From Planctomycetota bacterium (GTDB taxonomy: Bacteria > Planctomycetota > Phycisphaerae > WQYP01), in NCBI GenBank assembly GCA_023489375.1, contig JAMDCX010000096.1, positions 1 through 6,000 on the forward strand: DNA of 6,000 nt, written 5' to 3'. Below are positions 1 through 5,639 of this stretch, one piece after another (position 1 is the stretch's first letter; each line of letters opens with the position of its first letter). The translations under genes and the position numbers were made by a program. Under the pieces are notes generated by a model. The model did no database searches. It was given only the letters and a program-made list of their open reading frames with translations, and had not been told where the DNA came from.

Positions 1-113
1 CCATAAGCAAATTTGCACATCCTGTGTTCTACACATCGATTTTCTCTATGACCAATCCTGTATAGTGTATTGGCTCTTCGCTGGTGTTTATTTACTTGAT
101 TGGAACCGCAACT

Positions 114-311
114 CTACCGCAATTGGCCTTGCACAGAGGCCACCATGGCCATTATGGCCGCTTTAATAGGTTCCGGCAGATTTTCCCAATTTTTAATCAA
201 AACTTCTAGACGGGAGGCATTTTGCTCCAAAGGCGCCTCACGGAGCGCCATACGGTCTTGTGCATCGTGCGTTTTACGTTGATTTTCCGCAGGTATTGTG
301 ATTTCTGGCAT
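114..311 (-). CDS. small hypothetical protein, helical C-terminus
   Basis: This ORF encodes 65 residues from an ATG at 311; a TTG two codons upstream is a weaker alternative. The N-terminal half is polar and charged, with many Q, E, R and D. The C-terminal half (about residues 35-60) reads as amphipathic helix broken by a short proline turn (NLPEPIKAAIMAMV). A charged stretch followed by 'W..LPE.IKA.I.AMV' resembles short uncharacterised proteins I recall from planctomycetes, but I cannot name a family. No membrane segment, signal peptide or catalytic motif is visible. No good Shine-Dalgarno lies close to the ATG; a purine-rich ggggtaggg on the coding strand sits about 19 nt upstream, too far to be typical. 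The overlapping plus-strand ORF at 100-282 lacks protein-like composition. The function is unknown and expression is uncertain; the residue pattern is the main reason to list it. Confidence 0.45.
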   Translation of the reverse strand: MPEITIPAENQRKTHDAQDRMALREAPLEQNASRLEVLIKNWENLPEPIKAAIMAMVASVQGQLR

Positions 312-368
312 CCGCAATAAAAGCGGACTTCCCTACCCCTATAACAGGTAATCGGTGGATTATTCCCC

Positions 369-464
369 CCGGCAATCATTGTTCGTTATTTATACCGTCG
401 TGTCGTTGTGATAAATCACTCTGTTATTCGTTGCTCGTTGCTCGTTGTTTATCGTGTCATTGTG
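369..464 (+). repeat. degenerate heptamer repeat region, copy 1
   Basis: Units of the form TTGCTCG run from 424 to 451 (TTATTCG, TTGCTCG twice, then a decayed TTGTTTA). They are flanked by a 13-bp near-duplication, TCGTGTCGTTGTG at 398-410 and TCGTGTCATTGTG at 452-464. The left end, CCGGCAAT followed by TTGTTCGTT (369-387), recurs at 2167-2186 next to another heptamer array. The region is noncoding and looks like a decayed member of a dispersed short-repeat family. Confidence 0.65.
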
Positions 465-539
465 GTGAAATTGATTTGTTTATACTTGTTATTCACTTGT
501 ATTTTGAATTCTGCTTTATTGGCCGTGAACGGTTACTCC

Positions 540-568
540 GAGACACCGGATATAAAAGCTGCTATAAC
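540..568 (+). promoter_or_regulatory. candidate sigma70-type promoter for ychF
   Basis: GAGACA (540-545) and TATAAC (563-568) are separated by 17 bp, matching 4/6 and 5/6 of the -35 and -10 consensus. Transcription would start near 575, giving a leader of about 73 nt to the ATG at 648. AT-rich surroundings make chance matches likely. Confidence 0.3.
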
Positions 569-647
569 TTCTGCATAAGCGGGCTTGGTGTCGGGTGATA
601 TTATACCGACCTGGGCATTAAGATTTAGCATCGTGACGGGAAGTATC

Positions 648-1739
648 ATGGAAGTTGGAATTGTCGGATTGCCAAACGTCGGAAAATCGACGTTATTTAA
701 TGCGTTGACCAATGCCGGAGCGCTGGCGGCAAATTATCCCTTTGCCACCATTGAACCCAATGTGGGCGTGGTGGCGGTGCCGGATCCGCGGCTGGAACAG
801 ATACACCAGATTATTCCAACGGAAAAAATTGTTCCCGCACTGTTAAAAGTTGTGGATATCGCCGGGCTGGTAAAAGGGGCCAGCACCGGGGAGGGATTGG
901 GCAATAAGTTTTTATCGCACATCCGGGAAGTGGACGCCATTGTGCATGTAGTGCGATGTTTTGCGGATGGCAATGTCCTGCATGTGGATGGAAAAGTGGA
1001 CCCGCAGCGCGATATGGATACGGTGGATACAGAATTAATGCTGGCGGATTTGGAGAGTCTGGAAAAGTCCGTTGATAAACAGCGGCGTAATGCACGGGCC
1101 GGAGATAAAGAAGCTGTGGCCGCGCTTGAGATTATTGAGAAACTTATCGCCGCGCTCAAGCAGGGTCGTCCGGTGCGTTCGTTGGCCCCCTGGAAACCCG
1201 ATGATTGGAAAATAATCCGGAATCTCGGACCGATTACCGCTAAACGGGTGCTTTATATCGCCAATGTGGATGAATCGGATCCACACGGTCAGGGACCCAT
1301 GGTGAATATCGTGCGGCGTCGGGCGGAAATCGAAGGCGGCATAGTGGTGCCGGTATGCGCCAAACTGGAATCAGAATTAGCGGAATTAACGGAGGAAGAT
1401 CGTACGGCGATGCTGGCGGATCTGGGTATGACGGAACCAGCATTGGATACCGTAGCCCATGAAGCCTATAAGCTCCTGGGACTGCAAAGTTATTTCACTG
1501 CCGGGCCGAAGGAAATCAAGGCCTGGACGATACCGGTCGGAACGACTGCTCCACAGGCCGCGGGCGTAATTCACAGCGATTTTGAAAAAGGGTTTATCCG
1601 CGCGGAAATATATAACATTACCGACCTGTTAACATATAAAAATGAAGCGGCCATCCGGGCCGCCGGCAAACTGCGGTCGGAAGGAAAAACTTACATTTTT
1701 CAGGATGGGGATATCGCCCACTTTCTATTTAATTCATAG
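648..1739 (+). CDS. ychF: YchF/OLA1-family redox-regulated ATPase/GTPase
   Basis: This is a complete 363-residue YchF (Obg-like ATPase), the usual length for the family. The P-loop GLPNVGKST spans residues 7-15. The switch II motif DIAGL is at 70-74, with Leu where Ras-type enzymes have the catalytic Gln, as expected for HAS-GTPases. The family signature GEGLGNKFLSHIREVDAI follows at about 81-98. A charged helical region spans about 129-172. The base-specificity motif is NVDE (206-209) instead of NKxD, the feature tied to ATP preference in this family. A C-terminal TGS domain (about 280-362) carries the characteristic AWTI, APQAAGVIHSDFEKGFIRAE and QDGD stretches. The ATG at 648 is chosen because the family begins at MEVGIVGLPN and GGGA lies 6 nt upstream. 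The family is cytosolic and linked to ribosome binding, translation and oxidative-stress control. No pth gene is adjacent, unlike the common pth-ychF pairing, and no clear terminator follows. Confidence 0.97.
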   Translation: MEVGIVGLPNVGKSTLFNALTNAGALAANYPFATIEPNVGVVAVPDPRLEQIHQIIPTEKIVPALLKVVDIAGLVKGASTGEGLGNKFLSHIREVDAIVHVVRCFADGNVLHVDGKVDPQRDMDTVDTELMLADLESLEKSVDKQRRNARAGDKEAVAALEIIEKLIAALKQGRPVRSLAPWKPDDWKIIRNLGPITAKRVLYIANVDESDPHGQGPMVNIVRRRAEIEGGIVVPVCAKLESELAELTEEDRTAMLADLGMTEPALDTVAHEAYKLLGLQSYFTAGPKEIKAWTIPVGTTAPQAAGVIHSDFEKGFIRAEIYNITDLLTYKNEAAIRAAGKLRSEGKTYIFQDGDIAHFLFNS

Positions 1740-1903
1740 CCTCACGTGGAAGGCAACACGATCTGGCGTGACAATATTCTCCGGAAGGCACATCGGTATG
1801 AAAACGAAACCGCGTTATCAGCCAGCAACCAATATCCAACGATCAATACTTATAACCGTTCATGACATAGCCACTACCAACATCGCCCGCCACTGGCCGT
1901 ACC

Positions 1904-1931
1904 GCAACGAGTAATGAGTAATGAGACATTG
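1904..1931 (-). repeat. heptamer repeat cluster, inverted orientation
   Basis: Successive heptamers GCAACGA, GTAATGA, GTAATGA and GACATTG are read on the plus strand. GCAACGA is the reverse complement of the TCGTTGC phase of the units at 424-451 and 2178-2212, so this cluster is a diverged copy in the opposite orientation. Confidence 0.55.
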
Positions 1932-2130
1932 CGTTGCGATACATTTAAAAGTAAATTGCAAGGATAATTGGTTATTGATATCTGTTCGTTACTTGTAGTT
2001 AAACATACGTCACATCTAATCCTTGACGCGATCCACGGTCGCGGCTTTATGCAGCATACCGGTGGAATAAACCCACCGGCTCGCGTAACTAATTTTACCA
2101 ACGGCCAGCTCCCTGGCCAGCTTAACATGT

Positions 2131-2212
2131 AATCGATGAAATCTGCGTAATTTATGAATTACCACTCCGGCAATTTGTTGTTCGTTGTTCGTTGCTCGTT
2201 GCTCGTTGCTCA
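2131..2212 (+). repeat. heptamer repeat array with shared flank, copy 2
   Basis: Five contiguous heptamers occupy 2178-2212: TTGTTCG twice, TTGCTCG twice, then TTGCTCA. Immediately left, CCGGCAAT (2167-2174) leads into the array, as at 369 in copy 1. Further left, GTAATCG (2131-2137) and an ATTA (2157-2160) match GTAATCG and ATTA at 348-363, with an extra segment of about 17 bp here. The minus-strand ORF through the array reads as repetitive SNEQRATNNEQ, a translation artefact of the repeat. Confidence 0.65.
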
Positions 2213-2288
2213 TCATCCGATTATCAATATTTCACACTTGAGTCCACAAGGGTGCCTTACTACCGAAACCTGCTGGGGCCTTGAACTA

Positions 2289-3203
2289 TTATGATCTGTT
2301 TTGCCATTGTTTTCTGTATGCAGAAGGGCCTATTTCATGTTTTCTCTGAAATACGCGAAATAAATGCGTTGGCGAAGTAAAGCCTGTCATGTACGCGATT
2401 CTCTTAATGGATATATGAGTTTCCCGAAGCATCCGTTCCGCCCGACCTATGCGGCACTGCATCAACTCTTCCAATACACCGTGCTGGCAAGCGGTCAGAA
2501 AATGCCGTTCCAGGGTGCGACAGGTGGTGTGCAGCTTATCAGCCAAGGATTGCACCGAAAGATTCCTGTGGCTGTGATTCCAGATCATATCCATTGCGGC
2601 ACGGACAAGTTGATTATCCGGCGCCTTCGGCACTCCAGCGATACCCGTAGAAATAGCAGGTGCCGTTTCGCCGAGAATAGCAGCCACAAGTGACAAGGCT
2701 CGGAATGATGCTGCCGGTGACGCCACGGTTCTGGCCTGCAGGGCCAGTTGGACAATTTCCTCAAATTGCGCAGCCACCGCCTGCACATTGACAATGGTAC
2801 GCACGGTGGTCGCTGGACCGATGACCCCGGAGCGCTGCCAGATATGCGGGATTTCTCCATTGAAAGACAACCAATAACCACGCCATAAGGCCCCGGGTCG
2901 CGGCCGATAGCTATGCCATACATCCGGCATGAGGATCATCACCGTGCCGGGATTAATCCGCACATATCCGCTGGCATGGGATGTAAATTCTCCCGCGCCG
3001 GCATGCAGATAGACCAATTGATACTCCGGCAACACCCGTCCCCGAGTCCATGTAAATTGGTATATATCCGGATGTGGCGGATATTTTCCAATCATATCAA
3101 AAGGTACGGATTGTGCTCCAGCTCCGGTTAAAAAGAAGCCCGTAGCCATGACCGCGTCGGAAACTGGAAAATAGGCAAAGGTATTTTTGTCGTATTCTGT
3201 CAT
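2289..3203 (-). CDS. AraC-family transcriptional regulator with N-terminal cupin-like domain
   Basis: This 304-residue DNA-binding regulator has the length and two-part layout usual for AraC/XylS proteins. The N-terminal half (about 55-110) looks like an AraC-type cupin sensor: EYQLVYLHAGAGEF, then a PGTVMILMPDVWHSYRP stretch ending in the typical W/H metal- or ligand-pocket region. The C-terminal 100 residues carry two helix-turn-helix motifs, NLSVQSLADKLHTTCRTLERHF (from 214) and SIKRIAYMTGF...LFRVFQRKHEIGPSAYRK (from 265), with the family-typical GPSAYRK end. Family members of this type commonly sense sugars, but the ligand cannot be read here. The ATG at 3203 is chosen over 3221 and 3245 because AAGGA lies 8 nt upstream and a TATAAT box overlies the start region of the longest form. 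The gene is divergent from the prepilin-like gene, so autoregulation and control of that gene are plausible. Confidence 0.92.
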   Translation of the reverse strand: MTEYDKNTFAYFPVSDAVMATGFFLTGAGAQSVPFDMIGKYPPHPDIYQFTWTRGRVLPEYQLVYLHAGAGEFTSHASGYVRINPGTVMILMPDVWHSYRPRPGALWRGYWLSFNGEIPHIWQRSGVIGPATTVRTIVNVQAVAAQFEEIVQLALQARTVASPAASFRALSLVAAILGETAPAISTGIAGVPKAPDNQLVRAAMDMIWNHSHRNLSVQSLADKLHTTCRTLERHFLTACQHGVLEELMQCRIGRAERMLRETHISIKRIAYMTGFTSPTHLFRVFQRKHEIGPSAYRKQWQNRS

Positions 3204-3211
3204 GTATTTAT

Positions 3212-3216
3212 TCCTT
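3212..3216 (-). promoter_or_regulatory. Shine-Dalgarno deciding the AraC-gene start
   Basis: AAGGA on the minus strand lies 8 nt before the ATG at 3203. Neither upstream in-frame ATG (3221, 3245) has a comparable site. Confidence 0.7.
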
Positions 3217-3245
3217 AGCATGAAAACATCACAACATAATATCAT

Positions 3246-3251
3246 ATTATA
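3246..3251 (-). promoter_or_regulatory. candidate -10 box for the AraC-family gene
   Basis: A perfect TATAAT is read on the minus strand. Transcription would start near 3239, leaving a leader of about 36 nt with the AAGGA site before the ATG at 3203. No good -35 lies 16-18 bp upstream, so the promoter may be weak or activator-dependent. Confidence 0.45.
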
Positions 3252-3320
3252 CTGGATCTTTAAGGCTTAAGGGCAGAGAACAATATGTCGTAAATAGAAT
3301 ATAGATTATTGCCTTATTTT

Positions 3321-3349
3321 TTGTATTTCAGTTCAGGGTATGCTATTAT
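3321..3349 (+). promoter_or_regulatory. candidate extended -10 promoter for the prepilin-like gene
   Basis: TTGTAT (3321-3326) and TATTAT (3344-3349) are spaced by 17 bp, and TGC directly before the -10 makes an extended -10 element (TGCTATTAT). The start would lie near 3356, about 63 nt before the ATG at 3419. Confidence 0.55.
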
Positions 3350-3370
3350 CTTTAGTGTAAAGAAATCATT

Positions 3371-3388
3371 GATGGCAACGTCGCCATC
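3371..3388. promoter_or_regulatory. 18-bp near-perfect palindrome, candidate operator or 5'UTR hairpin
   Basis: GATGGC and GCCATC flank a central AACGTC whose inner ACGT is itself palindromic, leaving one mismatched pair in 18 bp. It lies just downstream of the predicted transcription start and 17 nt before the AAGGAG site. The symmetry with a central CG resembles LacI-type operators. As RNA it would form a 6-bp stem with a 6-nt loop. Confidence 0.45.
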
Positions 3389-3418
3389 GCGGTACTGGCT
3401 AATAAAAGGAGTTTTCCC

Positions 3419-4372
3419 ATGCGAAAGACAAATGCAATTCGTAGAGGTTTTACCTTAGTGGAGCTTCTGGTGGTAATCTCCATCATCGCTCTGCTGATCT
3501 CCCTGCTGCTGCCGGCGCTGGCTTTAGCGGAACAAGATGCTAAAAGCATCCAGTGTGCGGCAAGGTTGCGGTCACTGGGACAGCTTACGCTGGAGTATGC
3601 ACAAACCTACAGCAACATGGCACCACCAGGAGAAATTGCCCCTTGGATAACCGCTGATGCCAGCGAATGGGACTTTACTGGAACAACAGGCGCAAATTTT
3701 TGGACCGGCTGGAGCGATTTTCTCTACGCCTTTGATGCCACCAGCCCGACCAAAACGGTGGCGGGAAGTGCCGGTCCGCTGGATGTGATTCCCAACTATA
3801 ATCAGAATCTTACAATACCCGTGCGGTGGGCGAATCTTTTTTATTGCCCCTCAGCACTGCTGGCAAACTCCTATTATTATGGAACACTGCCCCAGAATTA
3901 CAGTGCTAATCCAAACCTGTTCGTCAACAATTGGCGTCTTGGGGCCTTGGGAACGGCGGCCACCGGGCCAAGCACCCAGTTGATGAGTATCGTGCATACT
4001 CCATCGCACTTTATAATGTTCGCTGATAGTTGCCAATCCCCGCATGCTGATGGCAGTTCCGCGTTTTGTTTTACGTGGAATTATTCTCCACAGTTATATC
4101 CAAATTTAAATGCTTTGGAATACTATCCAGCCGCCTATAATGGTACTACACCAATTATGAGTGCCATCATCGGCCCCACGACATCGTGGGGCGATGGAAA
4201 TACGGACGATGCCACAGCGGACCTTAACGGTTGGGGTTTGCTGGCAAGTGTTCGCTATCGGCACGGCCTGACAAACTCCAACGCCAGTGGTGCCGCCAAT
4301 GCGGTATTTGCCGACGATCACGTAGCGACCATCCCGCAGTTTGGTTTGCATGTGTATAACCTTGTGCCTTAA
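3419..4372 (+). CDS. prepilin-like protein with N-terminal cleavage/methylation domain (planctomycete H-X9-DG-like type)
   Basis: This 317-residue protein has a type IV pilin/pseudopilin-like N-terminus. A short basic leader (RKTNAIRRG) is followed by the cleavage site G10/F11 and FTLVELLVVISIIALLISLL, with Glu at mature position 5 and a hydrophobic helix to about residue 36. SIQCAARLRSLGQL (43-56) matches the 'QC..NLRQLG' stretch typical of the large planctomycete family of such proteins. Near the C-terminus, RHGLTNSNASGAANAVFADDHV (281-302) corresponds to the 'RH...N.LFADGHV' end motif, but Gly is replaced by Asp and the spacing from His is longer. The protein should be inserted in the inner membrane, cleaved by a PilD-type peptidase, and exposed on the periplasmic or surface side; the family's role is not established. 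The ATG is backed by AAGGAG 7 nt upstream. It probably starts a plus-strand cluster of exported proteins downstream of the divergent AraC gene. Confidence 0.93.
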   Translation: MRKTNAIRRGFTLVELLVVISIIALLISLLLPALALAEQDAKSIQCAARLRSLGQLTLEYAQTYSNMAPPGEIAPWITADASEWDFTGTTGANFWTGWSDFLYAFDATSPTKTVAGSAGPLDVIPNYNQNLTIPVRWANLFYCPSALLANSYYYGTLPQNYSANPNLFVNNWRLGALGTAATGPSTQLMSIVHTPSHFIMFADSCQSPHADGSSAFCFTWNYSPQLYPNLNALEYYPAAYNGTTPIMSAIIGPTTSWGDGNTDDATADLNGWGLLASVRYRHGLTNSNASGAANAVFADDHVATIPQFGLHVYNLVP

Positions 4373-4464
4373 GAGCATGGTGGAAGATTTCCGTTTGGCG
4401 GTTGGGCGCGTTGCAAAGAGGTGTTCTTGATGGGCGCATTTTGAAATTTCCTGGTGCTCACAAC

Positions 4465-4496
4465 TTCACTTTTGCCGACCGTGCGGTTGGCGTGAA
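4465..4496 (+). other. bulged stem-loop between the prepilin-like and PEP-CTERM genes
   Basis: GCCGACC (4474-4480) pairs with GGTTGGC (4485-4491) across a GTGC loop, with one G-U pair. TTCAC (4465-4469) can extend the stem with GTGAA (4492-4496), leaving a TTTT bulge on the 5' side. It is followed by A-rich, not T-rich, sequence, so it is not a typical intrinsic terminator. It may stabilise or process a joint transcript. Confidence 0.45.
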
Positions 4497-4521
4497 AAAG
4501 CGAGCAACTTGGATCCTTATT

Positions 4522-4538
4522 TAAGGAGTTCTGCCATG
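4522..4538 (+). promoter_or_regulatory. upstream Shine-Dalgarno and in-frame ATG
   Basis: TAAGGAG (4522-4528) lies 7 nt before an ATG at 4536 that is in frame with the PEP-CTERM gene and has no stop before it. Its use would add 38 polar, Cys/Arg/Pro-containing residues ahead of the signal peptide. It may be a regulatory start or a remnant. Confidence 0.5.
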
Positions 4539-4568
4539 TTTAATGGCAAAACAAATATCGTTACATCC

Positions 4569-4637
4569 GCCGCAGATTGTTGCGGCAAACCGCAGCCCGG
4601 TCGGTCACCGGGTAATTCAATTCGCACCCGTAGGTGC
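4569..4637 (+). promoter_or_regulatory. three tandem hairpins directly before the PEP-CTERM ribosome-binding site
   Basis: Stem 1 pairs GCCGCA (4569-4574) with TGCGGC (4581-4586). Stem 2 pairs CCCGGT (4596-4601) with ACCGGG (4607-4612). Stem 3 pairs GCACC (4624-4628) with GGTGC (4633-4637). All pairings are perfect, with loops of 6, 5 and 4 nt. The third stem abuts AAGGAG (4638-4643). A structured translational leader is the simplest reading. Confidence 0.5.
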
Positions 4638-4649
4638 AAGGAGTATATT

Positions 4650-5384
4650 ATGGTTTCTCAATCACGTTTCACTATCCTGTTTGCGGCGGCAGCGATTACC
4701 GCCCTCGGTGCAGTGGTATCCACGGCTTCGGCCAATATGATTCAAAATGGTGATTTCTCGGTGACCGCATCGGCCTATCTGTCAGGTTGGACTACGACCT
4801 ACCCGACGGTATATGGGGGGCTGGGTGTACAGGGTCCTGGCTCCGCTGGCGGTATGGCACCTGGTCCAAGCGACAATGTTTTTCCACCTGCAAGTGTTAC
4901 CAGCGGCCAGCAGCATTTCGCGTATCTCCAAGGCGGGTTGGTCAGCCCAACGAGCGCAACTCTCAGTCCCGCGTCACTGAGTCAGAGTTTCGCCACTGCC
5001 GTGGGTGGAAACTACTTGGTAACTTTCTACGCTGCCCAGTGCGGGTATGACGCGACCCAGGGACATGCTGACATCTACGCCCAGCTGCAGGTGCAGGTAA
5101 CAGATTCAAACAATAATGTGTTGGCTACTGCCAATAGTAACACAGGAGGCGGGCTGACCATCAACGCCAATAGTTGGACTGCCAATACGTTCAACTTCAC
5201 GGCGGATACTACATCCACGATATTGACGTTTGCCGACGCCCCAAATAGCGCTCCTGGCGAAACGGTTGACTTTACCGCCGTGGAGGTTTCGACCGCCCCA
5301 GTGCCGGAGCCGGCTGCCTTGGGACTACTGGCGATCGGTGGTGGATTGGGGTTGCTGATACACAAACGCCGCAGAGTGATCTGA
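4650..5384 (+). CDS. PEP-CTERM sorting-domain surface protein, jelly-roll-like
   Basis: This 244-residue exported protein has a signal peptide at residues 1-28 (basic Arg6, hydrophobic core, cleavage after STASA). The mature N-terminus NMIQNGDF, a later SLSQSFATAVGGNYLVTFYAAQ segment and a closing TILTFADAPNSAPGETVDFTAVEVS stretch follow the order seen in DUF642-like or galactose-binding jelly-roll domains of PEP-CTERM proteins; this assignment is from recall of the pattern and is moderate. The C-terminus is a clear PEP-CTERM tail: VPEP (218-221), a hydrophobic glycine-rich helix, then HKRRRVI. Such tails are recognised by exosortase (EpsH/XrtA-type), so the protein is likely processed at the envelope and linked to extracellular polysaccharide. 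Exosortase is not in this window. The ATG at 4650 is chosen because it starts the signal peptide and has AAGGAG 6 nt upstream. No clear promoter of its own is visible, so co-transcription with the prepilin-like gene is likely. Confidence 0.92.
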   Translation: MVSQSRFTILFAAAAITALGAVVSTASANMIQNGDFSVTASAYLSGWTTTYPTVYGGLGVQGPGSAGGMAPGPSDNVFPPASVTSGQQHFAYLQGGLVSPTSATLSPASLSQSFATAVGGNYLVTFYAAQCGYDATQGHADIYAQLQVQVTDSNNNVLATANSNTGGGLTINANSWTANTFNFTADTTSTILTFADAPNSAPGETVDFTAVEVSTAPVPEPAALGLLAIGGGLGLLIHKRRRVI

Positions 5385-5434
5385 TTTCACGCCTGGGCCG
5401 AAGGGTTGGCGAGTTATATACTGCACGCGGTGAT

Positions 5435-5440
5435 TATAAT
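5435..5440 (+). promoter_or_regulatory. candidate -10 box for the last gene
   Basis: A perfect TATAAT lies about 200 nt before the ATG at 5640. The -35 region (AGTTAT at 17-bp spacing) is poor. If real, transcription begins near 5447 and produces a leader of about 193 nt that contains all the hairpins described downstream. Confidence 0.4.
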
Positions 5441-5470
5441 GACACATTGTTCGTTGCGCCGACCGACCGT

Positions 5471-5519
5471 GTTCCAAGGGCTTTTATCCTTGGAACGCCA
5501 TGGACAGGATGTCTATGGC
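5471..5519 (+). promoter_or_regulatory. two back-to-back hairpins in the leader of the last gene
   Basis: GTTCCAAGG (5471-5479) pairs perfectly with CCTTGGAAC (5488-5496) around an 8-nt loop. With no gap, GCCATGGAC (5497-5505) pairs with GTCTATGGC (5511-5519) through one G-U pair around a 5-nt AGGAT loop. Neither is followed by a T-run, so they are not simple terminators. Two coaxially stackable helices suggest a structured RNA domain. Confidence 0.55.
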
Positions 5520-5556
5520 ACAGGGAGTGTGTTTAACTAATGGCTGCGCGCGGTAT

Positions 5557-5620
5557 CACTACGCTTTAGTATGTTTTACATATTTCCGCCGTAGTGTGGC
5601 TACGCCCGGCGTTTCTTGTT
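5557..5620 (+). promoter_or_regulatory. candidate attenuator: alternative pairings and a terminator-like hairpin
   Basis: CGTAGTG (5590-5596) is perfectly complementary to CACTACG (5557-5563). The same CGTAG (5590-5594) can instead pair with CTACG (5600-5604), or lie within a larger stem closed by CGCCG (5587-5591) and CGGCG (5607-5611). The latter is followed by TTTCTTGTT (5612-5620), a moderately T-rich run. The pairings are mutually exclusive, as in antiterminator/terminator switches. Confidence 0.4.
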
Positions 5621-5639
5621 GAAAAAAATGGAGGCGAAC

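Larger units (their letters stand above)
318..647. other. intergenic region upstream of ychF
   Basis: No credible gene is seen in these 330 bases. The left half is AT-rich and contains degenerate heptamer repeats (about 369-464). The right half probably carries the ychF promoter and a 5'UTR of about 70 nt. An in-frame TTG (585) and GTG (633) precede the ychF ATG, but the residues they would add are not family-like. Confidence 0.6.
1740..2288. other. gene-poor region between ychF and the AraC gene
   Basis: These roughly 550 bases hold short ORFs on both strands (for example 1798-1914 plus, 1874-2128 minus and 2016-2216 minus), but none has convincing ribosome-binding sites, domain motifs or protein-like composition. 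What is visible is two heptamer-repeat clusters in opposite orientation (1904-1931 and 2178-2212) and AT-rich sequence. The convergent ends of ychF and the AraC gene meet here; I found no strong GC-rich hairpin with a T-tract for either. Confidence 0.6.

Noticed and set aside
585..647. N-terminal extension of ychF from TTG 585 or GTG 633.
   Set aside because: YchF proteins begin at the M-x-VGIVGLPN segment, the ATG at 648 gives the standard 363 residues and has GGGA 6 nt upstream.
1742..1770. TCACG/CGTGA inverted repeat just after ychF as a terminator.
   Set aside because: The stem is only 5 bp with a 19-nt loop and has no T-tract.
1798..1914. 38-codon plus-strand ORF after ychF (begins MKTKPRYQPATN).
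   Set aside because: GGAAGG is about 13 nt from the ATG, the composition is unremarkable, and its stop falls in a repeat. No family resemblance.
2016..2100. Minus-strand translation ending GMLHKAATVDRVKD faintly resembles the C-terminal part of ribosomal protein S20.
   Set aside because: Only a few residues match, the N-terminal S20 region is absent, the ORF start lies inside a heptamer repeat, and there is no ribosome-binding site. Too weak to call a pseudogene.
424..2212. Heptamer arrays considered as CRISPR repeats.
   Set aside because: Units are 7 bp, contiguous and without spacers, and no cas genes are present.
3204..3245. Longer form of the AraC regulator from ATG 3245 or 3221.
   Set aside because: Neither start has a Shine-Dalgarno, the candidate -10 box (3246-3251) abuts the 3245 start, and the ATG at 3203 has AAGGA at 8 nt.
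4543..4740. Plus-strand ORF overlapping the start of the PEP-CTERM gene in another frame.
   Set aside because: Its ATG is about 14 nt from the TAAGGAG site, and it runs out of frame through a clear signal-peptide coding region.
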